DNA of 64,000 bases from Lentinula raphanica (GCA_027919835.1 JANVFP010000045.1:62001-126000), one strand, 5' to 3'. Shown: positions 33,340 to 46,306, numbered from the stretch's first letter. Notes: generated by a model from the sequence alone, not told the origin. Made by a program: numbers and translations.

Positions 33340-34667
33340 ATGCGCTCTCGCGTCGTGTGCTCCCTTTTCGCCGCTGTTCTCTACTGTGTAGTCTCTGTGA
33401 CTACGAGTCCCTTGCCTACTCCGAGTCCCATGCCGCCTGCTCCAAAGTCCGAAAAGTCAGCGGAACAGAAGAAGGCAGAGAATATCGCCAAACGACAAGT
33501 CAAACTTCGACTTGGACTTCGGACTGGTTTCGGCAAAGACGATGATTGGTTGATGCTCACAGAAGGCCAGGAAAAGAGGAAGCAGGCAATCCCCTTGGTC
33601 TGCTTTGCTACCTACTTTTGCATCGGTTACGACAAGGTCGGCGGAGTCCGCACTGCCGACCCGAAAGTAGATGGTAGAAGACATCCTGTCGCGGGGTATT
33701 ATGTGGAATTGCCAATGACTATCTCTCCCCAGTTCCGACCCGGAGACCGGACGACCTACCCCGAATCTACGTGGGACGTTCCTACACTCTTGAAAGGAAG
33801 AGAAACAGACCCAAGCACATTGAATTCAGATAACTTCATCCCTATCGTTGTAACGTTTGCCAGCCAACTCTCAACAGCTGAAGACATTCGGAGGATTGAA
33901 GAAATCATCTTGAACTCCGTGTATTCGCTCAAGAAGGAGGTCGTGCCCGGTGTGAAGAGTAAATCTACTGGCCGAACAGTCAGCATCTGGGTCGGGCTCT
34001 TAGGAACAAAGAGCCATTGTCGCTAGGAGCGCCACTGGAAGAGAGGAAGGAGGCAGATCCCGCGGTCTGCTATGGTACATCCTTGTGCCTCTATTATGGC
34101 AAGGACGGCACAGTCCACAAGGTTGACATGGTGCAACGCGCGAGATTGCCTGCCCAGGGGTTTTACAAGGAATTGCCTGTCGTCATCTCCAACTCGATCC
34201 GAAGATCAGAGGATCGAAAGACCTCCTTCGAGGAAAGCATGAAGGACGTTGCTAGCCTCTTGCAGACAACGAAGGAACCCACAAGCTCTCTGAACCAGAA
34301 GTCCTATATCCCTATCACAGTCAAGTCCAATCGCGAACTCCTCTCACCAGCGCTATCAGAGACAGATTTTGAAGAGAAGGTTTTACCCGAGATCAATCGC
34401 ATTGTGGAATCGCTCGTATCAGAAGATACGAGCGAGAACGCTTTCCCCCAGTCACCGAACGAATCAACTACGCAGAATATGGATGTGGATACTACGGGCT
34501 GGAGCGATGCCCCGGAGCAGCCTCGTGCGGAAGCCATGCATGTGGATACTCCGAGCACGCACGAACAAAGTGCTACGCATGATACGCATATGCCAGGCGG
34601 CCAGGGTTCTTCCAACAATAAGGCGATCAACCATAGTGATTGGAAATCCGTAATGCTACTACCATGA
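33340..34667 (+). pseudogene. Two-core secreted family protein with a mid-gene frameshift
   Basis: The first frame runs 33340-34026 (signal peptide MRSRVVCSLF..VSVTTSPLP and core 1 with VCFATYFCIGYDKV, YYVELPM and FIPIVV). The second core continues in another frame to 34667 (PLEERKEADPAVCYG, LCLYYGKD, FYKELPV, SYIPITVKS, then QNMDVD and AMHVD). Comparison with 8929-8960 of the 8220 gene places the shift at about 34005-34016, where one extra A in GGAACAAAGAGCC explains it. Outside that point both frames are clean, so this may be a very recent loss or a single-base assembly error. Confidence 0.75.
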
Positions 34668-34999
34668 TTGGAACTCCGTAGCACTGCTGAATTGATTCGT
34701 ACATTGTATCTTTCATTGGATTGCTTTTGTACTTATAGTCACATATCTATTGCGTTCTTCGAAGAGAGGGATAATATTAAGTTCGATACTTATGTATCGG
34801 AAATAGCATTTCTCGAGCAACACAGAAGGAAGTCTTGCACTCCAAGATATCCATCAACGTAGCTTAGAGTTGCTAATATGCGTATCGGTTGTACTTCTTC
34901 AGGTAGGAGGAGGAGGATGGATGGATGAATTTCCCACGGTCTCTTACCTTACGCGCTCGCGGCGGCTGTTGTTCTTGAGCCTTTCTGTCTTTGCACACA

Positions 35000-36313
35000 A
35001 TGGCCACCAGCTCCTCACCAATCACACAAGTCTCACAGACACCAACTCATGTCAACCTACACCAGCCTCAGCTTCTGACAAGGCTACTGCTTGATCTTCG
35101 AGGAAAACGCTATGAAGTCGACCGAGAAACTATCATGAACCTTCCAGAATCCGTCTTGCTTTGTTTATTCCCGAATGGACTTGTCCTTAGCAGACAGAGT
35201 GCTGCATTAGACGGAGGCGACGAAGATGAGGAAGATGTTTATGCCGTGGATGTATGTTGCATTGAGAAATCGTATAGACCGCGACCGCTAACCTATGAAG
35301 ATACCTTTTGCCTTTCTAGTTTGACCCAGACTGTTTCCAATTCGTTCTCTCCTTCTTCCGGAATGCCTCAGAATCATTCTACGGGACCGATACCTCCCCA
35401 GGTCTCTTCTCGGCCCAACAGCACCTCCTCGAAGGCTCTCACAACGAGTTTGGTAACCCACCTCCGTCGCAGAACCCGTTGATATCCAAACAGGCCATAA
35501 TCGTTCTCCGTGAAGAGCTCGAGTACTTCTCTATCCCACCAAAAGACGGCTCGGTCAAGATTGATCAGAATGGCATTGCGGGAGAGGCGTTGGTGAATAT
35601 CAAACGGAGATGCGGGGATTATCTCATGGACAGGAAGAGTATCTTCACGGCTTTGCAGAGAAATGTGAACAAGGAGAATAATGTCGCGGAGCAACATTTG
35701 ATTGATATGCTTTGTATGAGGTGTGTACTGAATATGTTTCTGCTCATTCATGAATCCTCTGATGTCGTTCTATGTAGTGGCTTTGACCGCGAGGACGAAT
35801 GGGGCTTTCGGGCTTTGGAGCCTTCACGATGTTGCATATCTTCAATAGCACTCGTCCTTCTTAAGACCGGAATTACACACCATCCTGGAGGTGACAAAGT
35901 CGTCGAGGTTGACTATCAACAGATGGCCACTGCTCAAAAGCTCCTTTTGTTCTGGAGGAAACCTGCGGTTCGTTATCGTACTTTTTGCGTAGAAGTGACG
36001 ATGTTGTGCTGATGATATGCATCGTATACAGCGGAAATGCTGGTGGGACGGTCTTGATATTGAGCTACCGCCCTCTGGAGATGATGGTAGTAGGATCATC
36101 AAGTTGTGGGCACGTAGAGTTTGGACGTTGGAGCTCAGTCTGGTATGAAATTGCGGAATTTTCTTGTAACACTGTCTAATGGAGTTCTGTTCTGGCCACA
36201 GATTTGACCTTCTCAGCATTCGATGTCCGGCGACCTACGATGAACCTTTCGACACACCTTTGTATATGGATGCTTTTGCTGGACATATAGGGCGTAAAGG
36301 CGTATTCGAGTAA
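35000..36313 (+). CDS. BTB/POZ-domain protein, Whi2-like
   Basis: Probable stress/growth regulator of the fungal Whi2 group, built on a T1-type BTB fold. Exons 35000-35251, 35320-35720, 35778-35967 and 36032-36142, with a last exon to about 36313. The domain reads LLLDLRGKRYEVDRETIMNLPESVLLCLFPNG, an acidic insert, then FDPDCFQFVLSFFRN across the first intron. Further C-terminal sequence (VLREELEYFSIPP, then KLLLFWRKPA, KCWWDGLDIELP and KLWARRVWTLELSL) fits the long fungal members. The final join is uncertain: the CACAG acceptor gives an early stop, whereas using the AG at about 36187 reads into FDLLSIRCPATYDEPFDTP and a stop at 36313. In yeast, Whi2 acts with Psr phosphatases in general stress signalling; that role here is inferred. 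Confidence 0.65.
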
Positions 36314-37052
36314 CATCTCCTCAACCTATAGTTCCTCTTTTCCCACTTTCAATCCTCCTGGCATGCATCGGATTCGCGACTCGGATACCCATGAAATAAT
36401 TACTCTACCCTGTCATCTTTCTACATTTGCTTTCGCCGTGCATACACAATCGACTTGATATTCTCATTCCTACCGATTCTCGTTGCTGAACGACGTGTGT
36501 GAGATGCTACCGTACAACATTGAGTACGACTCCGATACGAGTGTCGAGAGCTCTGATTTTGAAAGTCGAGTCGTGTTGCCCAGTAACGATAAAGGCGCCC
36601 GTCATGGACAGGCGCTTTCTGACTTGTCTTCTTTCCACCACCACGACGCTATCACCTCTAAACTTGACTCGCATGATTAGTTCTACAGCTTCAAGGCCCC
36701 GAATCTCTTGATATCGCTCTATGATTGCTTTTGTGGACCTCTCTCTTCGTTATGTTCGTTCCTCTCAAATTTCAATGTCATTGAAACACTCACATCATCT
36801 ATAGTTTTCCACTCAATAGGGCTTCGATATTCAAAACTCACAAACGATGAACGCGGACAGCAACCTCTATACATCGATAAGAATTATTTCTTTAGTGCCA
36901 CAAGTCTAGAAAGAGATTAATGCATAATGTCGCCTTGCTCATGAAGCGGCTAGTAAAACCTCAGCGCTGCAGCTGTCGTTGAGTGACGCGTTGCTCGGTC
37001 AACCCAACCCAACCTCCATTCCTACACTCCAGTAGTTTTTTTTTGAAGGACG

Positions 37053-39138
37053 ATGGGTCTGGTAAAGTTCTTTCCGTGTGAGTCTTGTGTTCAAACTTGA
37101 AGAATCCTCATGTTCACTTATGTAAAAGCTGTATACTTCAGGCATCGGATGCTTCTCAAAGCCGTTTTCCTTTGTGTTCTACGCATCGATAGCCATGCTA
37201 TACCTCAGCTCTGCTCAAACCGTACTCGCCCAAGCACCCGTCAACGACGTTGTTTCCTGGCCATCGGGCTTACTCCTACTAGCCAGTATCTTATATGCTG
37301 CTCTCGGGACTTCCGCAGAGCGATTATGGGAGATCGAGCCATCCTCTGGGATTTTCTTGTTCTCTGGGTTACCACAGATTTCCATTCCTCTCATGCAACG
37401 AGTCACTTGGGCGGCGAATTCATGTCATTTTGTGCCAGGAGTCCGTTCAGCGAACGGGTTGTCTAATTTTTGGATTCGGGCAGAGAAGGTCACGGCGTCT
37501 GCGCGCGCAGAGGCTCTGAAGAAGGCTCTGGCGTTGCTAGAGTGTGCTTCGTGGGATAAGAGAGCAGAAGCGGTTCGAGAGATGAAGCTTGATTTCAAAC
37601 TGTGGAGCCTTTCGCCAGAAGGATTCGTCTATCCCGCTAGTCAGATCACATATCCTCCTATCATCAAGCCTTTGGTGTCCACACCTAGTATCATGTTCAA
37701 ACCTCACCGTCCACCACCGATTCCTCTTGCCCGCGATTTCCTTCTGTTCGCGGCTGTGGAATACCATGTCTTCCGGCATTGGGTCGTAGAAATCCGCAGA
37801 AAAGAAGTCATCTTTTCGACCTATGGCATGCCATTCCATTCCATCGTCAACGTCGACAGCGAGGACGATGCGATTCTCGTCGTTGCTGCCCAGATGGTCC
37901 GTCGTCCACATGGGCAAAGTCCTCTTCGTGCTCGAGCTCGTCCAATCATGGATCCTCAAACAGAGCACCTGTTCCTTGACCTTGATGGTGTCGATCTTGA
38001 CACGCCGATATGTTCTGTTGACTTTCATGCTTATGCTCCGAAAAGGTCAAAGGTGTCTGCTTCACTTCGTGAGCTTGCACATTCGTACTACGTGGTAGCA
38101 CAATACATCAAACGATCCTCCCCTCGTCATGACTGCAATGTCACCGGTCACATTGCCAGAATCAACTTTGGACAGACTTTGTGGGTGGCATTGCTTGGAG
38201 GTGCGGTTTTGGACCATGGGAGGATGACTTTCCTCAACCTACCTGGTGCAAAAGGAAATTGGCAGGTATCTGCAGATTATGCGTATTTGACTCGTGTCGA
38301 AGCTGTCCTTGAACATCTCGAACCGGTTGCGAATACACCTATATTCGAGTCTTCTATCACTGGCGCTGGTGGAATCTCTCGAGGAACAGCCATCCCCTTC
38401 CTCATCGCGGGTCTGTTAGGGCAGATGATCATCTGTTACTTCCTCAGCGTTGGTACAAGCGCTGGCGTATGGACTAGTGTCATCCTAGCAAATTCCCTCT
38501 ACGCAGGCAAGTTACACGATTGGCACACGATCTACTACGGGAAATCCGATTCGACGAATCAACCTGGTCTCAAACTCCGTGTTCCGGATCTGACGAAGAA
38601 CTGGATGTGTATAGCGACTTTTGACCGGTCGTCTCCGAAAGAAGGTGTTCTTCGACAAGGGTTTTTGTTGAACGTACTCGGACTCATCGCGGCTATTTTT
38701 GGTGCCATCTTTCAGTCACAGACAAGACACGCTCTCGGGTTCAGCCCGTTTACTCCGACACCGAGTTGGGTCGTGTACACGTCTGTGACGCTCTGTGTCG
38801 GAACGAGTGCTCTCGTTATTTTGATGTTGGTTTTGCAATACATCGCGGAGAGGACTTGGACGGAGGATGCGATGTTCCCTACGAGGGTGATGGTGTATTC
38901 TACGTTATCTGCCTCGTTTGTGATCTCTGCCCTAGCTGTGCTGTTTAGAGTGAGGGATATGCCTCATTTTTGGCCTATCCTTGACGCTGTGACGTGGATA
39001 TCGGGTCTACCTATGGGTATGGTTGAGAATGGGCGGGCGTTTTCGGCAGATGATAATATTCTACATTTGGTGCTGTTGAATCGGTGGATGATGGGTGCTG
39101 TGGCGAGTGCTGTAGGGAGTAGTGGAAAAAGGGGATGA
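37053..39138 (+). CDS. Multi-pass membrane protein, unknown
   Basis: Unrecognised protein of 673 residues. A 25-nt first exon (37053-37077, MGLVKFFP) is joined by a 64-nt intron (37078-37141) to a single long exon, giving C-I-G-C-F-S-K-P-F at the junction. Hydrophobic segments: two near the N-terminus (FVFYASIAMLYLSS and LLLLASILYAALG) and about five in the last third, including FLIAGLLGQMIICYFLSV, LLNVLGLIAAIFGAIF, SLYAG and VMVYSTLSASFVISALAVLF. The 350-residue middle is soluble-looking, with DLDGVDLDTPICSVDFHAY. No family motif is recognised; the layout resembles other agaricomycete orphan membrane proteins (impression only). Confidence 0.65.
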
Positions 39139-39969
39139 TGATGATCGTGAATGACAATGATTGTGTAGGTTTTTGTTTTCTTTCTGAATAGTTGGTCCTG
39201 AAACTTCCTCTCTCAGAATGAATGTGATTCTACTTATGATTATCGATTATCAAGAACGCGACAGCTGTAGGTGAAAACTGTTGAATGAATGAGACGTGCT
39301 TTGTTCTTTGCGGTTGCACTGCCGATGATTGGCATGTGCATAGTAAGTATCGCGGTACTGGAGATCGTCAAAGGAGCTCTTTCCTCGTTTCTTCTTCGTT
39401 CTTTCTTTCAAGCGCTAATAAGGCCTCGTTCCCGTTCGTCGTGTAGTACCACAGCAGAAGGATCGCCTACCAACTGTACACACTTCAACTGCTGTTTGTT
39501 CCATATCAGAGAAATAAACGCCCTCAACCAGGAATAGGTGTGGACTTGTGTTGGACGCAGATTGTTCTGCGATTCATCCCGATAGTAAAATAACAAACGA
39601 GAATAACATTGGAAAAATACGGGTGTTATGAGGTCGAGATGAGGAGTAATTTGACGTAATCCGAGGAGAGAGTACTAAATATGGTGTAGACTTTAATTAA
39701 TACTACTCTTTTCTTCTTCTTCTTCCTTTGTCACTGTCCCCGACTATCCTGAAACTGTTTTTCACTCACCTCGAGGTCAGCACGTTGCCCCAAGCGCCTC
39801 AAAGCGGTCCTTTTTATTCTTTTCCTCCGTCGCTTCCGGCTTCCGTCAAACAACACAGGCCTCTCTTGGCCATATTTAATCAGCGGTCACTTGAAGACCC
39901 GTAGCTTCGAGCTTCGTACCATCTCTAGATCTCTTCTCTCTCTCTTTTCTCCAAACTCTCTCCAAACTC
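39139..39969. other. Intergenic region with pyrimidine-rich promoter tract
   Basis: No gene seen. Shortly before the 39970 start there are CT-rich runs (TTCTTCTTCTTCTTCC at about 39712 and TCTTCTCTCTCTC at about 39932), as is common upstream of fungal genes. Confidence 0.4.
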
Positions 39970-42869
39970 ATGTCTTCATCTTCACCACCATCATACACGA
40001 CTGAGGATCAGCATGTACAGGACGTTCAGGGTGCCCAGCCTTCTTCAGTCAAGAGACGAAAAAGCGGCAAGGAAAAAGCCAAAGAAGTCGACGTGGATTC
40101 TGACACTAGACCCGACACGGCTTCCGTCTCACGACGAAGATCTAGACGCCATTCCTCTCACTCTGCCGATGCTCCAAAGTTGACTCAAGAGCTCATCGAA
40201 CGCATTGCTCGACAGAGCGTTCGGTCCTCAAGATATATTAATGCCGACCTACTCAAGCAGCTTGCCAAACAGGGTGGACTACCCAAGGATCTGGCCCAGG
40301 AAGGCTTACCGAAGTTCAAGGTGATTACCGGATCCGAAGCGACGAAGGTTTACGAAAAGACTCTCCGGTGAGCCTTCTGTGTCGTTCGAGGTCTAGTCGC
40401 TGGCTGAGCTCTAATCGCGTCTTGCACAGAGAGGATGACCGCGCTTCTTCGTTGTCCCATGACTCAAGCAAGAGGAGAGGCGCTCGTCACTTTGAAACAC
40501 GCCCAATCGTACTCGCTTACCCTGGAATACGAGCAGGAAGGAAAGTTGTGGATTACTATATGACTTGGAAGGGCAAAACACCGGTACGTGGCTAGCTCTC
40601 AATGTTTATAGTCGTTTGTCTGACGTTCAGTCGCATCTCAGAAAGCACATCGTTTGAAAGGTTCAGCGCATTCATCTCACTCGACGCTCAGGTTCTGAAT
40701 GGCCGTTGTGAATTAGGTACCGGCCGTCGGGCTGATATTCTAGATGGGGAGTTCAAGAGCGTTGCCAAAACACTTGACGAGTACGGCAAAAAGGCCAAGA
40801 GATTATCGTCAGTTCAATCTGTCAAATGATCATCCCGTATGGAGTTTTCCATTGACTATCAAGATTTTACAGCAATCTCATCACTGCCGAGACTTCTTCG
40901 CCCAAGACCCGCACTGCTGATGCAGAGCCCACAACTCCTAAAGCATCATCCTCAGCACTTCTTGACAACTCAAATGCAAACGCAAGCGGAAATATCAAAC
41001 CGGCACCAGAACTTACCAGGCCTTCTCCAATCCAAGTCGAATCAGCACCCGCGGTGCTGACGACCACTCCTCCGGATGAGAATGGTACGTGTACACAAAT
41101 CAGCTTCGTGTAGATAGGGTTTCATCTATCATCCACAGACCCTCTGCCTACTCCACGACCTCCGTATGCCCGAATCAACAGCAACGGGAGCGCAGTCTCT
41201 CTTCCCTACCTGGGTGATCGATGTGGGTATCTAAATCAGAGGCTAAATCCATGACAGCATCTAACAGTCTTCATGCTAGTACCATTGGTTGTTGTCAACC
41301 CGGATGCGTAAGTCATCTATCCCCTTTCGCTTCGTATTCTAAACATTATATTCTGTGATAGTTCTTCTGCCTCTGGGCAAGGTGCGTTGATAATCGGATG
41401 TTAGCCTTCGTATATGGTCTAACATAATCCGACAGACTCTCGGCGTTCGTCCTTGGCTGTGGACCATAGTAAAGTCACCAAAGGTTAGTATTCGCCCGTA
41501 TGCTGTGTCTATACGTGTAACTGACACTGCCCGTTAGAGTCCCCTCTCAAAAAGGTGCTCACAGCAGTTGAAGAGGAAACGGAAGACTGTATGTTTACAA
41601 ATTTGTTATGTATCAATCGATCGATCATCTGAATTGTTCCTCTCAACAGCCCAAACTGCCGCCACGAGTTCAAAACAAAGCAGCAGGTCGGTGATAGTTT
41701 TTGTTTGTTCCGTTCCCTCAGAGTACACAGATTGACTGCGCGTTTGTGCAACGTTCACAGTGAACCTGAGTCAACACCTCACCATCACGAACACGGCAAA
41801 CACGAACACGGACACAAGAATGATCATCACCATCGAAGCCCGTCGAAAGAGCAACGAGATAGGGATTCGTCCAAATCACCTACGAGCTCGACGGAAAGCC
41901 TTTCTGGTGCTAGTTCAGAACACAAGAAGTCCAACGAGGATGAGATATTGATAGTGCTCATGGACGACAAGAAACCATCATGGCACGGGTACGTTTATCC
42001 CCAGTTGGTATTTTGGTCAAGGGGTACCAGAACTGACCCGATTTAGACTCTCCGGTAAACACGACGCACAAAAGGTATCCGTCTCACGCAAGAGTTCTCA
42101 ACGTGTATCTCCATGGAGTGGACCTGTCGCCAACTCCCGCGGTGAAATCCATCGATATGTTCCAGGAGGCACTGGCATTTCACCCTTCGACATTTATGAC
42201 CCGAACTGGATCGATGAAGACGATGATGGACGCGATGCAGACCCGAATGATCTTGACGATAATCTGATTCTCAGTCTCAAGGCGAGGCTCACTGCTCTTG
42301 GGCTCCATAATCCTAGTCCGTCAAGCTCTCCTCGTGCAACACCTCTTCCCGCGGACTCCCTCCTTACTAGTATTCAGTCACCTTATGCAACGAACTCACC
42401 CTACCTCCATCCTTCTCCCGCGACAATCAACGGAAATATCCCTTTGTACAGTCCCCACAGTATCTCTGCACCGAACCTCCCTCTACCTCCGCATCAACCT
42501 TCGTATACTCTCTCACCCGAACCCACATCCTCGGCATCGTATGTTCTCCCGTTCGTCTCAGACGAGGCTTCCAGTTCGCCGTGGGCAGGAACGGCGGCTC
42601 TCTACAGTCCGTATACTCCTACCGTCCAGGCACCTAGTCCTTACACGGGTGGGTACACACCTGCAGCTGTTTCCCAAGCGGCGTCACTGTACGCACAGAG
42701 TCCGTACGTGCTGAACACTTCCACTGGCGGTCCGCATGTCCCTCTCCCGCCTGTGTCTACATATTCGTATCCGAATGTTGACTACGTCGAGCCAGCAATG
42801 TATCCCCTTCCTGCGTCTTCATATTCGAGTCCATATGTCCCCCTGCGGGAGACACCTACTCCTTATTGA
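39970..42869 (+). CDS. Unknown low-complexity protein, Ser/Pro/Tyr-rich
   Basis: Multi-exon gene not recognised. Exon 1 (39970 to about 40368) encodes a basic, Ser-rich region with a bipartite-looking KRRKSGKEKAK and SRRRSRRH, then a helical segment (LTQELIERIARQSVRSSRYI). Several short exons follow between 40430 and 41700 whose frames I could not settle. A clear later exon has a His-rich run (HHHEHGKHEHGHKNDHHH, about 41775-41835) and ends in DDKKPSWHG before GTACGT. The last exon (about 42047-42869) has VPGGTGISPFDIYDPNWIDEDDDG followed by a long Ser/Pro/Tyr-rich tail with repeated SPY/PYV motifs. The nuclear-type basic N-terminus is suggestive only. Start and end are fairly safe; the middle is not. 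Confidence 0.45.
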
Positions 42870-43303
42870 TTAAATTTTAACTGATATGTTGTGTTTATAG
42901 AGTGCGTATTGTATGTTACTTTTATTGGTTTCTCTCGAGTCTTTCTACTCTTCTGCCTCTCGTTCGACGTTCGTGATTTCTTCGGATTGTGGTTGTGGTC
43001 ACTGTATGTATTTATGTATGTATTTGTCTATGCCCTCGTGTTTCGAGCTTGTGCTAGTCGTGCTCCAGCCTCCCGGTCGTGAGGGGAGTATATGTAGTGT
43101 AATAGGTTGTGAACTTGTAAACAGGCTGAGGCTGTTAAACGTTGTTCTGTCAGTCCCGGGTCAGTCCCATGAAAAACGGTACCTATGTGTTTGGCGCCGA
43201 GTAAAACGGATTTGATATGTTGTAAAATTTTTTGACGCTCAGCAGCCTCTACCTTGTTCTTCAGCGACCACCACCGCCAGTGGATAGTCGGTTCAAACAT
43301 TGA

Positions 43304-44122
43304 ATGTCGCTGTCACAATCTAGTCTTTCCCTTCCCCCTTTGATTGGAGACAGTCAAGGTCGTTATAAGATAAGGGTACTAGGCAATAGCGGTATGCGAC
43401 AAACCTTCTTGCTCATTCCGCTCGCTACTTCACTTCAGTAGGGAGTGGGAAGGTAATGTCGCTTGCTGCAATCGAAATCGCTTTTTAGGTTGAAGAACAA
43501 TAACTATTTCGGAATGGATAGAGCACTCTGAGCCGTCAACTCGCGACTATCCTCGACATTCCTCACCTCTCCTTAGATGAAGTATACTGGCAGCCCGGAT
43601 GGAAGACAACCCCGGGGGACGAACTACGCACCAAGATGCTCGAGTTTATGAAACAGAATGAAACAAGAGGCTGGGTCATTGATGGTGATTATAGCCGCAC
43701 GGGAGGCGAGTTTGTACAGGAGAATGCGACAGATGTCATCTGTAAGTTGACCTTTTATTCGTGTCTCTGGCTTTGGAGAACAGTCTGCAATGGCAATCTG
43801 CCACATTCTAGGGCTTGACCCTCCTCTCCTGCTATATTTTCCGCGGGTTGTCCTTAGGACCATTCGTCGTCTTTTCGGACTGGAGCCTCCATGCAGCGTG
43901 GGGTGCCCGGAAAACATCCGCGAAGTGCTCTTTTCCAAAGACAGTATACTTTGGTGGTGTCTTAGCCAACATCGACGTGTGTTCCGCCGAAACGCTGACC
44001 GGATGAAAATCTGGGGCTTGGGAGTAGGTTCGAAGCCTGCGGAAGAGCAAAAGATGAGGCGGCTGGGTGGATGGGGTTCTCAGGTTGCTGATTGGTTGGA
44101 AAGTGTTCGGAAGCTGGTATGA
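43304..44122 (+). CDS. Small P-loop kinase-like NTPase with 11-nt microexon
   Basis: Adenylate-kinase-fold nucleotide-binding protein of the topology-modulation/AAA_17-like type, 209 residues. Exons 43304-43391, 43442-43452, 43522-43741 and 43812-44122 sum to 630 nt in frame. The Walker A motif GNSGSGKST is split: GNS and one base in exon 1, the 11-nt exon GGAGTGGGAAG supplying Gly-Ser-Gly-Lys, and Ser-Thr-Leu in exon 3. It continues with LDEVYWQPGWKTTP, RGWVIDGDY, ATDVIWLDPP (exon 3-4 junction), LLYFPRVVLRT, PPCSVGCPE and DSILWWCLSQHRR, all typical of this family in fungi and bacteria. Substrate unknown. The stop at 44122 lies 125 bp before the large mobile element. Confidence 0.8.
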
Positions 44123-44247
44123 AGTTCTGGAGAAAGATGTTGGATCTCAGGCTCTCCAAATTGATTGCCATTTATTCTCGTCTGCTATTAATCATCGTCG
44201 TTCTTCGTACTGATCTACATCTTTTCTAACTTGCATCTATACCGTGT

Positions 44248-45228
44248 ATGCTAGTCCATTTGGCGAAAAATTCCCCCGGGTTTTTCCCACTTCCCCGGGA
44301 TGATTCAACTGGTTCGGAACTTTTTCAATAACCCCCCCGAACTTTGATGACCTCCCCCGAACTCTTTTCCCTAGCCCCGGACTTTTAAGTATGACCTCCC
44401 CCGAACTCTTTTGCACTTCCCCCCGGAACTTTTTTACATCCTTCCCCCCCTGGAACTTTTAAAACTATGTACCCCCCAAATCTTTCCTGCAGCAGAACTT
44501 TTAAAGTGAGTAGCAGAAACTTTTGACTGTTGCGGCGAACACTCCCAAAGGTTGAGGCAAACACTTCTAAAGCCTGTTGCGGCGAACTCTCAAAGGTTGC
44601 GGCAAACACTCCCAAAGGTTGCAGCAAACACTCCCAATGGTTGCGGCAAACACTCCCAACAGTTGCAGCGAACACTCCCAATGGTTGCGGCAAACACTTT
44701 CAAATGTTGCAGCGGAAACTTTTCATCATTGCAGCAGAAGGTGAGTAGCAGGAAACTTACTCTTTCAACAGTGGGAATCTCACTCTCAAGATCACAGAAT
44801 CTCATTGTTCAACATCAACTCTTACCTGTTGCCTGACTTGGTGTATATAGTATGATGTGAAAGTAGTAACAATAAAACCCCAGATCGATGTAGATATGCA
44901 AACACGTATGCGTTGATAGGTCCAGTGGAAGGTACAGACAGAACAAGAAAGTGAGATAGGGTGCCTGCAAAATGTGCAAGACGTTAAGACCAGGTGAATA
45001 ATTGTAATCAAAATAGGCGAAACACAAAGCCAGCCACATGGTGACGCATATGGAATCTGTAAGTGTGATGAACAATGTGTATATGAGCCAAAGATAACAG
45101 GATAGTGCTGAGGGAAGGCCAAACAGAAAAAGGGGAGCACAACGATGACACGTCAGAACCAGGGTAAACAGAAAAAAAGGGCAGATGTCTGGTGGGGTTT
45201 TGTATACCTGGAAGGAATGTACAGGAGT
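44248..45228 (+). repeat. Left terminal inverted repeat of the MULE-like element
   Basis: Begins ATGCTAGTCC, continues with C-rich runs (CCCCCGAACT-type units, 44270-44480), then a 22-bp minisatellite of the form GTTGCGGCAAACACTCCCAA (44528-44720), then a stretch that is the reverse complement of 52588-52900. The 3' limit is approximate. Confidence 0.75.
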
Positions 45229-45943
45229 CAGAGGGAGTCACTGTGAGTCGATAGCCTCGTTAGTGCTAGAGCAATACAGTCTATAGAATGGATTATACCT
45301 ACCAATGAATTCTTTGGTTGGCACTGAGCAGGCCACGTCATCGTGTTCCTTTGACCCTCTAGATTGTCCTTAACCCGTCATGACCACTCCTCTATCCTAC
45401 ACCCAAGGCCTTTGCATTGTTCCAGTAGTCCTGTTGTCTTGAGGAAGAAAGCCAATGTGTAAGAAAAGAAGAGCAGTGTGGAAGAGAGGAAAAGCGATGA
45501 GGAAGAAGCGTGAGAATAGGAAATAATTAATAAAGGCGCGTCAGGGCGCTTGGGTTTAGATGCCGCGCTGCAGGATAAGCGCCAGCTCAAGTTCGAGCCT
45601 CAGTCAATGAAAAAACTTAGAGACTTAAATAGTGTATTTGAGCCTGATTTGAGCTCCCAAAAGGATACAAAAATATAAAAAAACAGGGAAAATTCCAGGA
45701 AGGTACAGGGAACATTTGACTTTGAGAAACTTGAAACTGTGGTGGTGACATAGAACTAAGGGAATATTGAGAAAAGGGCGTAGGAGAGACTACTGCATGA
45801 TAATGAGCAGCTGGCCATGGCAGCATAGAAGATCAACACTTATAAGTAGAAAAGAAGTAACTTGGATAGAGCACATTGGTTAGCATTGGCTTGTCTTTGA
45901 AGAAGGATTGAGCTCTAAGAGGAATTGATTCTATATCTTGTAG

Positions 45944-46306
45944 TGTTAGATATATGGTTCGCGCGCATGCATATATGCGCTATACACGTGAGCGTGTGTC
46001 GACCTGTGTGGATATATGCTCATCCGTTGGGTCTCTCTGCATCCGTTCGGACTCGTTTCACGGACTCGTTTCATCTACTTGTTTTACAATTTTCCTTCCC
46101 ATCTTCGTAACTTTATTTAAACTTCACTCGTTCAATTTTCCCCTCAGAACTCGTTATCGTTCTGAGGGTATGTGTCTACTTTTCCTTACTTTACATACTT
46201 TTACTTACGGTTACCTGTAGCTCGTGTACTCACTTAGGCGTAAAGGTAACAGAGAACTCGTTATCGTTCTGAGGCTCGTGTACTCACTTAGGCGTAAAGT
46301 TTGTCA
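45944..46306 (+). repeat. 5' LTR
   Basis: 363 bp, TGTTAG..TTGTCA. Contains the perfect 10-bp-stem hairpin CCCTCAGAAC..GTTCTGAGGG at 46141-46168 and two copies of GTGTACTCACTTAGGCGTAA (about 46224 and 46279). Confidence 0.95.

Noticed and set aside
45536..45605. tRNA gene or tRNA-derived SINE near AAGTTCGAGCC
   Set aside because: Only a B-box-like word is present; no A box, acceptor pairing or cloverleaf could be drawn.
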